This document shows, piece after piece, positions 8,899-17,813 of a stretch of 53,256 bases of DNA. The notes beneath the pieces are model-generated. The model was not told where the DNA came from. It saw only the letters and a program-made list of their open reading frames with translations, and did no database searches. The position numbers and the translations under genes are program-made. The stretch spans positions 1 through 53,256 of the forward strand of contig DBHX01000049.1 in assembly GCA_002296285.1 (NCBI GenBank), given 5' to 3'. This DNA comes from a bacterium UBP8_UBA817 (lineage in GTDB: Bacteria; Margulisbacteria; Marinamargulisbacteria; UBA817). The first letter of the stretch is position 1; each line of letters begins with the position of its first letter.

Positions 8899-9623
8899 TT
8901 AAGCTCAAATGTTTCGCCCAAATAATATTTTTTGGCAATCTCACTGTTGGCAACATCTTTTGGGCTTCCAGATAATAAAATCTCACCTTGATGAATAATG
9001 TAAGAGCGGTCTGTAATGGCCAATGTTTCACGAACATTATGATCGGTAATAACAATGCCAATGCCTTTGCTCTTCAAAGATTTTATAATTTCCTGTATTT
9101 CCGCCACTGCAATAGGATCCACACCAGCAAACGGTTCATCGAGTAAAATAAACGAGGGATTTAATGATAACGCCCTTGCAATTTCTACGCGGCGTTTTTC
9201 ACCACCCGATAATTGATACCCCTGAGATGTCCGCACATGATTCAACCCCAAATCAACAATTAATTCATTAATTCGACTATCAAACTGCTCCGGAGGAATT
9301 GGCTCAACGACTTCAAGTAATAATCTTAGATTGTCTTCAACGGTTAGTTTTTTAAAAATGGAGGGCTCTTGAGGCAAGTACCCCAATCCTAACCGGGCGC
9401 GTTTATACATGGGCAACGTGGTAACATTTTCACCATTCAAAACCACCGTGCCAGCATTTGGGCGAACCAACCCAACAATCATATAAAATGTGGTGGTTTT
9501 TCCCGCACCGTTTGGCCCCAGTAATCCAATGACTTCACCTTCACTTACCTTAAGGCTTACCCCCTTAACGACCTTACGGCCTTTGTACTGTTTTTCTAAT
9601 GATTCAACTTTAATTTCTTTCAT
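8895..9623 (-). CDS. lptB: LPS export ABC transporter ATP-binding protein
   Basis: The ATPase that powers LPS extraction. From the ATG at 9623 it is 242 residues with Walker A GPNGAGKTT (36-44), Q-loop LPQEPSIF, signature LSGGE (138-142), Walker B FILLDE (158-163) and the H-loop ITDHNVRE. LPQEPSIFKKLTVEDN and DEPFAGVDP are typical of LptB. A TTG at 9686 would add 21 residues that are unlike the family and lie inside ymdB, so I prefer 9623, which overlaps ymdB by 14 nt. The permease follows with a 4-nt overlap. Confidence 0.96.
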   Translation of the reverse strand: MKEIKVESLEKQYKGRKVVKGVSLKVSEGEVIGLLGPNGAGKTTTFYMIVGLVRPNAGTVVLNGENVTTLPMYKRARLGLGYLPQEPSIFKKLTVEDNLRLLLEVVEPIPPEQFDSRINELIVDLGLNHVRTSQGYQLSGGEKRRVEIARALSLNPSFILLDEPFAGVDPIAVAEIQEIIKSLKSKGIGIVITDHNVRETLAITDRSYIIHQGEILLSGSPKDVANSEIAKKYYLGETFELK

Positions 9624-10428
9624 TATTGTACACTCGATGAATAGTTTCGATGGTTTTAATATGATTTGTCTTTGGGTCAACACCAATCATTACCGCCCCA
9701 ATAACCGATTGCTCTGGGTGTCTTACCGGTTGATGTCTCGCTGGAAGCTGATGAATAAACTTATCGATTGAAATGGTGGCATCCATGCCAATCACGGAAT
9801 CGAACGCGCCACACATCCCGATATCTGAAATATAGGCCGTTTTATTCGATAACCGACGATAATCATTGGTTTGAACATGTGTATGCGTTCCAAAAATTAA
9901 GGATACGCGATCCTTTAAATACCATCCCAAGGCTTGTTTTTCAGACGTTGTTTCTGCGTGAAAATCCACAATGATAATATCCGCCTCAATTTCACCCAAT
10001 AGTTTATCCATGGTCTCAAATGGGCAATACGGCATTTGTGTCATAAATACCCGGCCAATCAAATTGATTAGCGCAATGCGTTTGCCATCTTTCTCGAAAT
10101 ATCGAACCCCTTTACCCGGGTGAGAATCAGGAAAATTAACTGGGCGTACCAATCGATCATAAATATCAAATTTATCCATGACTTCCCGTTTAGCATAGAC
10201 GTGATTTCCTGAGGTAAATGCGTCCATTTTCATATGAATAAACTCATGATAAAGCTTATTGCTAAACCCAAATCCTGATGCCGAGTTTTCGATATTTGCG
10301 ATCACAAAGTCGATATGAAACTCGTTTCGGATGCCCTCAAGCTCATGTTGAAGGATATCACGGCCAGGTGCACCGACAATATCCCCCAAACAAAGAATAT
10401 TAAATGTATCCTTAGTGAGCAATGGCAA
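9610..10428 (-). CDS. ymdB: YmdB-family metallophosphoesterase
   Basis: This is a TIGR00282-type calcineurin-like phosphoesterase; characterised members hydrolyse 2',3'-cyclic nucleotides. The 272-residue frame shows the metal-ligand motifs LCLGDIVGAPGRD (near residue 13), NSASGFGFS, TSGNHVYAKRE, VDFHAETTSEKQALG and GTHTHVQT, plus GMCGAFDSVIGMD. The likely start is TTG at 10428, or the TTG two codons later; no ATG fits before the first motif. It overlaps the rny stop by 17 nt. The rny-ymdB pairing is seen in many bacteria and supports a link to RNA turnover. Confidence 0.93.
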   Translation of the reverse strand: MPLLTKDTFNILCLGDIVGAPGRDILQHELEGIRNEFHIDFVIANIENSASGFGFSNKLYHEFIHMKMDAFTSGNHVYAKREVMDKFDIYDRLVRPVNFPDSHPGKGVRYFEKDGKRIALINLIGRVFMTQMPYCPFETMDKLLGEIEADIIIVDFHAETTSEKQALGWYLKDRVSLIFGTHTHVQTNDYRRLSNKTAYISDIGMCGAFDSVIGMDATISIDKFIHQLPARHQPVRHPEQSVIGAVMIGVDPKTNHIKTIETIHRVYNNERN

Positions 10429-11935
10429 CCGCTCGAGTCTCTCTTACAAGATTAACTTTAACCTCGCCAGGATAATCCATTTCCCGCTCGATTCGCTCAG
10501 CAATGTCTTGAGACAACTTGTAAACCCCCTCATCCGACACATCCTCTGGACGAACCAATACTCGAACTTCACGTCCGGCTTGAATGGCATACACTTTATC
10601 CACGCCATCAAATTCCATGGCAATTTTCTCTAAGCTTTCCAACCGTTTCAAATACAATTCAACCGATTCTTTTCTAGCGCCCGGTCTTGCGGAAGATAGC
10701 GCATCAGACACCTTTACGATTACCGCTTCAACCGTATCCGGCTCCTCATCTTCATGGTGCGCCATAATACAGTTCAGAACTTCTGCTGATTCACCATATT
10801 TTCGACAAATTTCTGCTCCCAAATCGTCATGAGATCCTTCTTGAACAAAGTCAATCGCCTTTCCAATATCGTGAAGAACAGCCCCACGTTTGGCAAGTTC
10901 AACATCAACGCCCAAACGATCTGCAATAATGCCCGCAATTTTTGAACATTCAATGGAATGATCTAAAATATTTTGACCATAGCTGGTTCTATAATTTAAC
11001 CGCCCCAACATTTCAACAATATTGGGATCAAAATCCAGTCCCAACACATCCGCCGCTTTTTCTCCTTTTTGTTTAATCACTTGCTGAATCTCTTGATCTG
11101 CTTTTTGAAGTGCGTCTTCAACCCTTGCAGGATTGATTCGCCCATCATTGACCAATTTTTCCAAAGCAATGCGAGCGGTCTCACGCCGTATGGGATCAAA
11201 ACACGATAAAATGACACCATTCGGGGTATCATCAATCACAACATCCACACCTGATGATGTTTCAAATGCACGAATATTTCGTCCCTCTTTACCAATAATT
11301 CGCCCTTTCATTTCGTCATCTGGTAACGATACTACCGATGTGGTATTAGAACTGACTGTTTCAACCCCCAGTTTTTGAATCGCTTCAAGAACAATTTCTA
11401 CAGATCTCTGCTTTGCAACTTTACGGGCTTGGGCTTCAATGTTTTTGATTAAATTTCCAGCTCTTTTCTTAGCAACAACTTCAACATGCGAAATGAGTGA
11501 TTTTTCAGCTTCTTCACGCGTCAATGAAGCCACTGTCTCCAATTTATTAAACAATTGTTGCAACACGTCATCTTGTTTTTTTCTTAATTCTTTTACCCCA
11601 TCAAGCTTTTGCTCAAATTGATCTTGCAACCGCTCCACATCTTTTTTTGATTGCTGCACTTGCTGCTTTGACCGATTAACATCCGATTCAATCTCTTTTA
11701 ATTGGCGTTTCTTAAACGAAATATCTTCCTCAGCACGACGAATCATGGCTTTCGTTTCTTTTTCTGCTTGAAACTTGGCATCTCGAATGGATTTATCCGC
11801 TTGGCGGTTGGCTTCCTTGATAATGGTTTCTGATTTAATCCCAGCCAATTTCACTTTATTTATACGAACCGTTTGCACCACAGCTGCGATGATGCTGATT
11901 CCCAGTAGGCTTGATAAGCCTATAATGATCTCCAT
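10412..11935 (-). CDS. rny: Ribonuclease Y
   Basis: RNase Y is a membrane-anchored endoribonuclease that starts mRNA decay. The 507 residues show an N-terminal membrane helix (about 2-24), a long charged coiled coil (about 30-200), a KH domain (GRIIGKEGRNIRAFE near 210-225) and an HD domain with HSIECSKIAG and VLHDIGKAID carrying the metal-binding His-Asp. The C-terminal tail ends in YPGEVKVNLVRETRA, typical of the family. The gene begins 3 nt after the recA stop and overlaps ymdB. Confidence 0.97.
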   Translation of the reverse strand: MEIIIGLSSLLGISIIAAVVQTVRINKVKLAGIKSETIIKEANRQADKSIRDAKFQAEKETKAMIRRAEEDISFKKRQLKEIESDVNRSKQQVQQSKKDVERLQDQFEQKLDGVKELRKKQDDVLQQLFNKLETVASLTREEAEKSLISHVEVVAKKRAGNLIKNIEAQARKVAKQRSVEIVLEAIQKLGVETVSSNTTSVVSLPDDEMKGRIIGKEGRNIRAFETSSGVDVVIDDTPNGVILSCFDPIRRETARIALEKLVNDGRINPARVEDALQKADQEIQQVIKQKGEKAADVLGLDFDPNIVEMLGRLNYRTSYGQNILDHSIECSKIAGIIADRLGVDVELAKRGAVLHDIGKAIDFVQEGSHDDLGAEICRKYGESAEVLNCIMAHHEDEEPDTVEAVIVKVSDALSSARPGARKESVELYLKRLESLEKIAMEFDGVDKVYAIQAGREVRVLVRPEDVSDEGVYKLSQDIAERIEREMDYPGEVKVNLVRETRAVAIAH

Positions 11936-11938
11936 AAT

Positions 11939-12958
11939 TTACCCTTCCTTTTTTGTTTGGCCTGATTTTAGTTGATTCACTTTTTCCTTAATTTCTTTCT
12001 CAACTTCGGCCGCTAATTTTTCCGACTCTTTTAAATATTGCTTGGCCGATTCACGACCTTGTCCCATTTTTTCTTTCTTGCAGGAAAACCACGTCCCGCT
12101 TTTTTCAATTACACCAAAATTGCACCCTAAATCTAACAGATCGCCTTCTCTAGATATGCCTTTTCCAAATACAATATCAAACTCGGTAAATTTAAATGGC
12201 GGTGCAATTTTATTTTTGACCACTTTAACACGAACACGATTCCCAATTACATCAACCCCCGACTTAATGGATTCAATTCGGCGAATTTCCATTCGAACAG
12301 AAGAATAAAATTTTAAGGCACGTCCACCAGGAGTCACTTCTGGATTTCCGAACATCACGCCAATTTTTTCTCGAACCTGATTTACAAAAATAACCACACA
12401 ATTTGATTTTTTAACAATTCCCGTTAATTTTCTTAACGCTTGGGACATTAACCTGGCTTGTAGGCCAACGTGACTATCCCCCATATCTCCTTCAATTTCA
12501 TTTTTTGGAACCAATGCGGCAACAGAGTCCACAACAATTAAATCAACGGCGCCTGAACGAACCAATGTTTCAGAAATCTCCAATGCCTGCTCACCATAAT
12601 CGGGCTGTGACAATAGTAAAGCATCGGTATCAACACCTAAATTCTGAGCATAGACTGGATCCAATGCATGCTCAACATCAATAAATGCGCATGTTCCACC
12701 ATTTTTTTGGGCCTCTGCAATGGCATGAAGCGTTAATGTTGTTTTACCAGAGGACTCTGGACCATACACTTCAGTGATTCTTCCTTTTGGATAACCCCCG
12801 CCACCCAATGCAAGGTTTAATGATAACGCTCCCGTAGAAACGGTTTCGATATTAAATAATTGATTGCTATCTCCCAACCTCATAATCGAGCCTTTACCAA
12901 AACTTTTTTCAATTTGTGACAATGCAATGGTTAATGCTTTTTTCTTGTTCTCATCCAT
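11939..12958 (-). CDS. recA: Recombinase RecA
   Basis: RecA forms the nucleoprotein filament for homologous recombination and SOS activation. The 339-residue protein has Walker A GPESSGKTT (66-74), Walker B LIVVDSVAAL, the L1/L2 regions (EGDMGDSHVGLQARLMSQAL; FGNPEVTPGGRALKFYSSVR) and the terminal Lys/Glu-rich tail. A Shine-Dalgarno AAAGGAAG precedes the ATG. It sits between pncC (4-nt gap) and rny (3-nt gap), so its expression is tied to the cell-wall operon unless an internal promoter exists; no SOS box was identified. Confidence 0.99.
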   Translation of the reverse strand: MDENKKKALTIALSQIEKSFGKGSIMRLGDSNQLFNIETVSTGALSLNLALGGGGYPKGRITEVYGPESSGKTTLTLHAIAEAQKNGGTCAFIDVEHALDPVYAQNLGVDTDALLLSQPDYGEQALEISETLVRSGAVDLIVVDSVAALVPKNEIEGDMGDSHVGLQARLMSQALRKLTGIVKKSNCVVIFVNQVREKIGVMFGNPEVTPGGRALKFYSSVRMEIRRIESIKSGVDVIGNRVRVKVVKNKIAPPFKFTEFDIVFGKGISREGDLLDLGCNFGVIEKSGTWFSCKKEKMGQGRESAKQYLKESEKLAAEVEKEIKEKVNQLKSGQTKKEG

Positions 12959-12962
12959 AATA

Positions 12963-13448
12963 TTATTCTTCCTTTCTTAATTCATTTTTGATATATCTTA
13001 AACACATTGATAATGCGATAAAAATTGACGTATTGATCACATTATTTCTACCCCCCTCAAGTTTATATCGCTTTGTTTTTTTTATTTTATCATGAATATT
13101 CCATGATAAAAAAACAGTTCCTGATTGATCGGCCGAATACTGATCACTTTTAGGCCCTGCAATGCCATTGGATGCAATTGAAATATCTGATTTTGTCATT
13201 TTTTTCATGCCCGCCGCCATCTCTTCCGTTACCGAGGCACTCACGATACCATGCTCAAGAATTGTTTTAGGATTCACCAGCCCATATTGAACCTTTAGAC
13301 GAGAGTGATAGGCAATCACACCCCCCAAGAAATAATCTGAACATCCGGGAGTTTCCACTAGTTTCCTAGCAATTCCGCCGCCAGTCATTGACTCTATCAC
13401 TGAAATGGTTAATTTTTTAGCGGACAATATTGCAGCCAACTCGGCCAT
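12963..13448 (-). CDS. pncC: CinA C-terminal domain protein, nicotinamide-nucleotide amidase
   Basis: A stand-alone CinA C-terminal (PncC) domain, which deamidates NMN for pyridine-nucleotide recycling. Diagnostic residues are ESMTGGGIARKLVETPGCSD, VIAYHSRLKVQYGL, HGIVSASVTEEMAAG and SNGIAGP. The frame opens as far as a TTG at 13562, but that extension runs through metK. The ATG at 13448 has AAGGGG nine bases upstream and gives 161 residues, the family length; ATG 13526 is an alternative. It precedes recA by 4 nt, echoing the common cinA-recA neighbourhood. Confidence 0.88.
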   Translation of the reverse strand: MAELAAILSAKKLTISVIESMTGGGIARKLVETPGCSDYFLGGVIAYHSRLKVQYGLVNPKTILEHGIVSASVTEEMAAGMKKMTKSDISIASNGIAGPKSDQYSADQSGTVFLSWNIHDKIKKTKRYKLEGGRNNVINTSIFIALSMCLRYIKNELRKEE

Positions 13449-13495
13449 TGTTTCAGTCCCCTTATCCAATTCATTTTCAAGATAGTGATCGAAAC

Positions 13496-14671
13496 TTATG
13501 CGTTCATCAATAGTTTTTGCTTGCATTCTTTTAACTGCTGAACCTTGTTCAACGCCTCCCAAGGAAACTCAACATCTGAACGCCCAAAATGACCATATGC
13601 TGCAGACTTTGCGTATATGGGTTGCAATAAATTTAATGAATCAATAATTTCTTTTGGCTTAAACCCAAATGTTTCTTTAATAATTGTCAATAAATCATGA
13701 TTGGACAATTCCGATGAGCCAAATGTATTCACTTTGATGGATACAGGCTCGGCAACGCCAATGGCGTAGGCAATTTGAACTTCCATTTCTCTACACAATC
13801 CAGCAGCCACACAATTTTTAGCGACATAACGCGCCATGTATGCCGCTGATCGATCAATCTTTGATGGATCTTTTCCAGAAAATGCACCGCCACCATGAGG
13901 TACCCAGCCACCATACGTGTCCACAACAATTTTCCGACCCGTTAACCCGGCATCTCCTTGGGGTCCACCCACCACAAATCGACCGGTGGGGTTAATATAA
14001 ATGGTTGGTGGCTCCGGCAATAAATTCTCAGGAATCACCTTATCAATTAAATGTCTTTTAATATCATCCTGAATTTGCTCATGCGTCGCATTTGGATGGT
14101 GTTGTGTCGACACAACCACCGCGGATACGCGCATTGGCTCACGTTGTTCGTTGTATTCAACGGTCACTTGAGCTTTGGAATCCGGTCGCAAATAGGTCAA
14201 TACATTTTCTTTGCGCAATTTGGCCAATTCATACACCAACTGATGCGATAGCATGATCGGTAATGGCATGTACGCTTTGGTTTGATCACAGGCATAGCCA
14301 AATGTTAGGCCTTGATCTCCGGCACCTTGTTCTTTAAATGCCCCATCGTTTTCGTTGACCCCTTGGGCAATATCTGGGGATTGGCGATTCAAAACCACCA
14401 AAATGGCACACGACTTTGCATCCAAGCCAATTTCTGGATGCACATACCCGATGGTCTCCAGCTTTTTTCGCACAACATCTTGAACATCCACCTGGGCTTT
14501 GGTTGTTACTTCACCACCAACAACCACTAAACCCGTGGTAATAAAACATTCAACAGCAACCCTTGAAGATGGGTCTTGCTCGAAAAATGCGTCCAATAAC
14601 GTATCGGATAATTGATCGCAAAGCTTGTCTGGATGGCCTTCTGACACTGATTCTGATGTAAATAGAAACAT
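13496..14671 (-). CDS. metK: S-adenosylmethionine synthetase
   Basis: MetK makes SAM from methionine and ATP. Motifs include SESVSEGHPDKLCDQ at the N-terminus, GAGDQGLTFGYACD, and GGGAFSGKDPSKIDRSAAYM. The ATG at 14671 has a strong AAGGAGG eight bases upstream. A TTG at 14689 would put that site inside the gene, so it is rejected. The protein is then 391 residues, about the usual size. It is the only gene in this run with a sizeable 5' gap (73 nt to the oxidoreductase gene), which might hold its own regulation. No SAM riboswitch was recognised there; the gap is too short for the common types. Confidence 0.98.
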   Translation of the reverse strand: MFLFTSESVSEGHPDKLCDQLSDTLLDAFFEQDPSSRVAVECFITTGLVVVGGEVTTKAQVDVQDVVRKKLETIGYVHPEIGLDAKSCAILVVLNRQSPDIAQGVNENDGAFKEQGAGDQGLTFGYACDQTKAYMPLPIMLSHQLVYELAKLRKENVLTYLRPDSKAQVTVEYNEQREPMRVSAVVVSTQHHPNATHEQIQDDIKRHLIDKVIPENLLPEPPTIYINPTGRFVVGGPQGDAGLTGRKIVVDTYGGWVPHGGGAFSGKDPSKIDRSAAYMARYVAKNCVAAGLCREMEVQIAYAIGVAEPVSIKVNTFGSSELSNHDLLTIIKETFGFKPKEIIDSLNLLQPIYAKSAAYGHFGRSDVEFPWEALNKVQQLKECKQKLLMNA

Positions 14672-14744
14672 TCGAAATTCCTCCTTCAATATAGGCTTTT
14701 ATATTACACCAAACCAGCGGTTTCATCAAAACCAAAAAACAGCA

Positions 14745-15695
14745 TTAATTTACTGGCGTGCAAAGTGCTAAGGACAACGCTTCGGTCGCCTGTTCGGGGC
14801 AAATAAAGGGGTCTGTTTTATGAATGATGGCATCAACAAAGGCACGACACTCTTGAACAATGGGCTCTTTACGATCGATATCTACGGCGTGAGGGTCCCC
14901 CAAAGGCAACGATACGTAATCGTCGCCCTTGTCAACTTGAACATCATAATATGTCATGGATTGCTGGATACAATCAATGATGGCAATGCCTTGATCCCCA
15001 ACAATTTCAACCTCGCGATGCTTAAATGGCAACGCCCAACTGACATGAATATTGACCATTAATTTTTGTTCAAACTGCAACATTAAATGCCCATAATCGG
15101 CACGATCATCACAGTGAATATTATGAGTATAAACATCCGACTGGATCAATTTGGATGACACCAAAAACTGAACAATATCAATATCATGAACCGCTACATC
15201 AACCAATACATCCGCATCTTTAATCTGCTTTGGAAACGGACCATAACGTTTGCATTGCACGGCATGAATTCGACCAAGCTTTCCCTGATCTATGTACTCT
15301 TTGGCTTTTAAAATGGCGGGGTTAAATCGCTCGATGTGCCCGACGGTTAATAATACATTTTTTTCTCTGGCATACTGAACCAATTTTTTAGCTTCCTCGA
15401 CCGATTCTGCGATGGGTTTTTCAACCAATACGGCAATCCCATGATCAATGCATTGTTTTGCGACCACATGGTGCTGGGATGTTGGCACACAAATACTCAC
15501 AGCATCGAGATCTTCATTCTTTAACATGTCAGCAACCAAAGGATAATATTTGGTATCTGGTTCTTTAATTATGGCATCAAAACCTTCAAGATTTGAATCA
15601 CAGGCCGCAACAAACTGAACTTGTTCAAGTGTCGTGTAGGCTTTGGCATGATGTTGCCCCATATTTCCACAACCAATAACTGCAACTTTTAACAT
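14745..15695 (-). CDS. Gfo/Idh/MocA-family oxidoreductase
   Basis: A 316-residue NAD(P)-dependent dehydrogenase. The Rossmann loop VIGCGNMGQHHAKAY is at 6-20 and the family motif EKPIAESVEEAKK at about 92-104. VGHIERFNPAI resembles UDP-N-acetylglucosamine 3-dehydrogenase (GnnA), which makes the amino-sugar precursor of some lipid A types. Its place right after murG and upstream of the lpt genes fits an envelope-sugar role, but substrate cannot be read from sequence. It starts 4 nt downstream of the murG stop. Confidence 0.85.
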   Translation of the reverse strand: MLKVAVIGCGNMGQHHAKAYTTLEQVQFVAACDSNLEGFDAIIKEPDTKYYPLVADMLKNEDLDAVSICVPTSQHHVVAKQCIDHGIAVLVEKPIAESVEEAKKLVQYAREKNVLLTVGHIERFNPAILKAKEYIDQGKLGRIHAVQCKRYGPFPKQIKDADVLVDVAVHDIDIVQFLVSSKLIQSDVYTHNIHCDDRADYGHLMLQFEQKLMVNIHVSWALPFKHREVEIVGDQGIAIIDCIQQSMTYYDVQVDKGDDYVSLPLGDPHAVDIDRKEPIVQECRAFVDAIIHKTDPFICPEQATEALSLALCTPVN

Positions 15696-15699
15696 ATGA

Positions 15700-16716
15700 T
15701 TATTTTAAATAAGTTTTGACTAATTCACAAATGATATTCATGTCCGCCACTGGATCGGGCGCTAATTCATGTGAGATTTTTTTATTCATTGTTTTTATTT
15801 GCTCTGCAATATGGACCATCGATAATTCTGATTCAGGAATCCAACAGCTATTGGGGTGGCTTTTAACAAACTCAATGGCATTGATTTCTTGATGATCATC
15901 CATGGCAAATGGAAATGGAACTAAAATGCTTGGAATTTGTTGATAATGAATTTCAGATAGCGTCGTTGCGCCCGATCGGCACAATACAATGCTCGCTTTT
16001 TCATAGGCCAGCATCATGTTATTTAAATATGGCAATGCCACATAAGTATGGTCATCCACCGTTTCAGAAATACAATCTTTTTCACTCAAAAAACGAGGCC
16101 CTGTTAAATGAATAATATTCATACCCAACGCCATGATCTGATGCCGATTGGTGTGTATGAAGGCATTAATCTTTGCAGCCCCTTGACTTCCCCCCACCAC
16201 CAGCAGTGTGGGCTTTTTTATTTTATTCCACTCCGAAGGCAATCGATCGTTGGTGGGGTAATTGATTCGCATTGGATTTCCCAAGCAACGAACTTTTGAC
16301 TTTAAAATAATCCCATGCTTGGCGGATTCAAAGGCTGTGATTATTTTTTTTGAAAACCATTGAATTGCACGGGTGGCACGGCCGGGGATGGCATTTTGCT
16401 CAAATGAAATGACGGGCACGCGTAAACACCATGCCACCACAGCAAATGGAATGCAAATGCCTCCCCCCATGGCCATCACCAGTTTGGGACGATGCGTTAA
16501 AAATACCATCATTATTTTGCCAATGACGATTGGAAATAAGATCAATGCTTTTATTGAGAAGCCAATCACTTGATATGAGAATTGGTACGCATTTAAAATA
16601 TCTTTTGCAGGGTGCGGTCTTGAAACAATGAAGTGAGCGGACTCATTGAATGCTTGAGCCATGGCTATCCCGGGGTAAATATGCCCTCCTGTGGCACCTG
16701 AAACATAAAGAATCAT
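15700..16716 (-). CDS. murG: UDP-GlcNAc:lipid I GlcNAc transferase
   Basis: MurG adds GlcNAc to lipid I, making lipid II at the inner face of the membrane. Marks are SGATGGHIYPGIAMAQ at the N-terminus (the GxxGGH donor/acceptor loop), MGGGICIPFAVVAW, SFEQNAIPGRATR, VVGGSQGAAKIN and the sugar-nucleotide motif CRSGATTLSEIHYQQIPSIL. The ATG at 16716 overlaps the ftsW stop (ATGA) and places the glycine loop at the usual position. A further in-frame start at 16752 would lie inside ftsW and is unlikely. Confidence 0.96.
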   Translation of the reverse strand: MILYVSGATGGHIYPGIAMAQAFNESAHFIVSRPHPAKDILNAYQFSYQVIGFSIKALILFPIVIGKIMMVFLTHRPKLVMAMGGGICIPFAVVAWCLRVPVISFEQNAIPGRATRAIQWFSKKIITAFESAKHGIILKSKVRCLGNPMRINYPTNDRLPSEWNKIKKPTLLVVGGSQGAAKINAFIHTNRHQIMALGMNIIHLTGPRFLSEKDCISETVDDHTYVALPYLNNMMLAYEKASIVLCRSGATTLSEIHYQQIPSILVPFPFAMDDHQEINAIEFVKSHPNSCWIPESELSMVHIAEQIKTMNKKISHELAPDPVADMNIICELVKTYLK

Positions 16717-17813
16717 TTGGTGGTTCCTATTCGATGTATCACCCCCAAGCAATACAAAGAGGACAATAGCGAGGTCCCACCATAACTAATAAAGGTTAAG
16801 GGAATCCCAGTGATTGGAAATAGTCCGGACACCACACAAATGTTAATAATGGCTTGAAAAATCAAGTAAAATGTTAATGATAGGGCGACAAATTGTTCGA
16901 AGGAGTATTGTTTTTTTTGCAATGCAATTTGAATCCCTCGAATAAAAATGGCTCCGAACCCACATACAACTACCACAGCTAAAAACAATCCTCCTTCTTC
17001 ACATAAAATCGAAAATATAAAATCAGAGTAATGCAATGGGAGATAAAAATACTTCAGCCGTGACTCCCCAATCCCAAACCCAAATATTCCTCCAGACCCA
17101 ATGGCTGTAAACGATTGAATAATATGATAGTTTGCCCCTAGTGGGTCCAACCAAGGGTTTAAAAAAGAACGAATTCGATCCATTTGATAGGGGTGCGTTA
17201 ATACAGAATAGGTGACAATCCCCCCCCCCATCACACTGGCCAATAAAAACACAACCGCTGGAAGTTGAGATAATAGTAACAATGAAAATCCAACCGTTAA
17301 TGTTAGAATAGCATTCCCTAAATCCGGCTGAAGCATTAAGCACAAAATAGGAATGAGCATAATCATAAAAACTGGCAACATACCTGTAGAAAATGAGTTT
17401 AATTTAGGGGTTTTTTTGGCCAATACAAGGCTAACTGAAATGGCCCACCAAAACTTCATGACCTCTACGGGTTGAAATTGAAATCCAAACACATTCAACC
17501 ACCGTTGGGCCCCACCAATTTTGATCCCAACCCCTGGGATTAGGGTAATAAGCAATAATCCAACCGATACCAAATACCCTGGAAGCGCCCATTTTTTATA
17601 CCGCTTGATTGGAATATAGGCACCGATAAAAAAAAGCACAATACCAAGCATTAAAAAGATTGATTGACGTTTAATAAAAAAATAAGCGTCATCATACTCA
17701 GATAACCCTTTGAATGACGTGGTTGAAAAAATCATGATGTAACCAATGACCAATAGCAATATTGTGGGCACAATCAGGCGCCAATCCATGGATTTAAATG
17801 ATTTCTTGAACAT
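16713..17813 (-). CDS. ftsW: SEDS peptidoglycan glycosyltransferase
   Basis: An integral-membrane SEDS protein that polymerises lipid II at the septum. About ten hydrophobic helices are visible, with the conserved LMLQPDLGNA, MDRIRSFLNPWLDPLG and PLTFISYGGTSLL motifs. It is called FtsW rather than RodA because it lies between murD and murG. The ATG at 17813 gives 366 residues and overlaps murD by 20 nt; ATG 17789 is a possible alternative. The frame continues upstream to 18083, but that part is inside murD and unlike the family. Three glycine codons come from a ten-base G run (see repeat at 17220). Confidence 0.95.
   Translation of the reverse strand: MFKKSFKSMDWRLIVPTILLLVIGYIMIFSTTSFKGLSEYDDAYFFIKRQSIFLMLGIVLFFIGAYIPIKRYKKWALPGYLVSVGLLLITLIPGVGIKIGGAQRWLNVFGFQFQPVEVMKFWWAISVSLVLAKKTPKLNSFSTGMLPVFMIMLIPILCLMLQPDLGNAILTLTVGFSLLLLSQLPAVVFLLASVMGGGIVTYSVLTHPYQMDRIRSFLNPWLDPLGANYHIIQSFTAIGSGGIFGFGIGESRLKYFYLPLHYSDFIFSILCEEGGLFLAVVVVCGFGAIFIRGIQIALQKKQYSFEQFVALSLTFYLIFQAIINICVVSGLFPITGIPLTFISYGGTSLLSSLYCLGVIHRIGTTK
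17220..17229 (-). repeat. Poly-G (coding strand) tract inside ftsW
   Basis: Ten consecutive C on the + strand read as G on the coding strand of ftsW (ATGGGGGGGGGGATT, Met-Gly-Gly-Gly-Ile). One base gained or lost would frameshift ftsW. In pathogens such tracts give phase variation; in a presumably essential gene it is unexpected. Confidence 0.9.
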
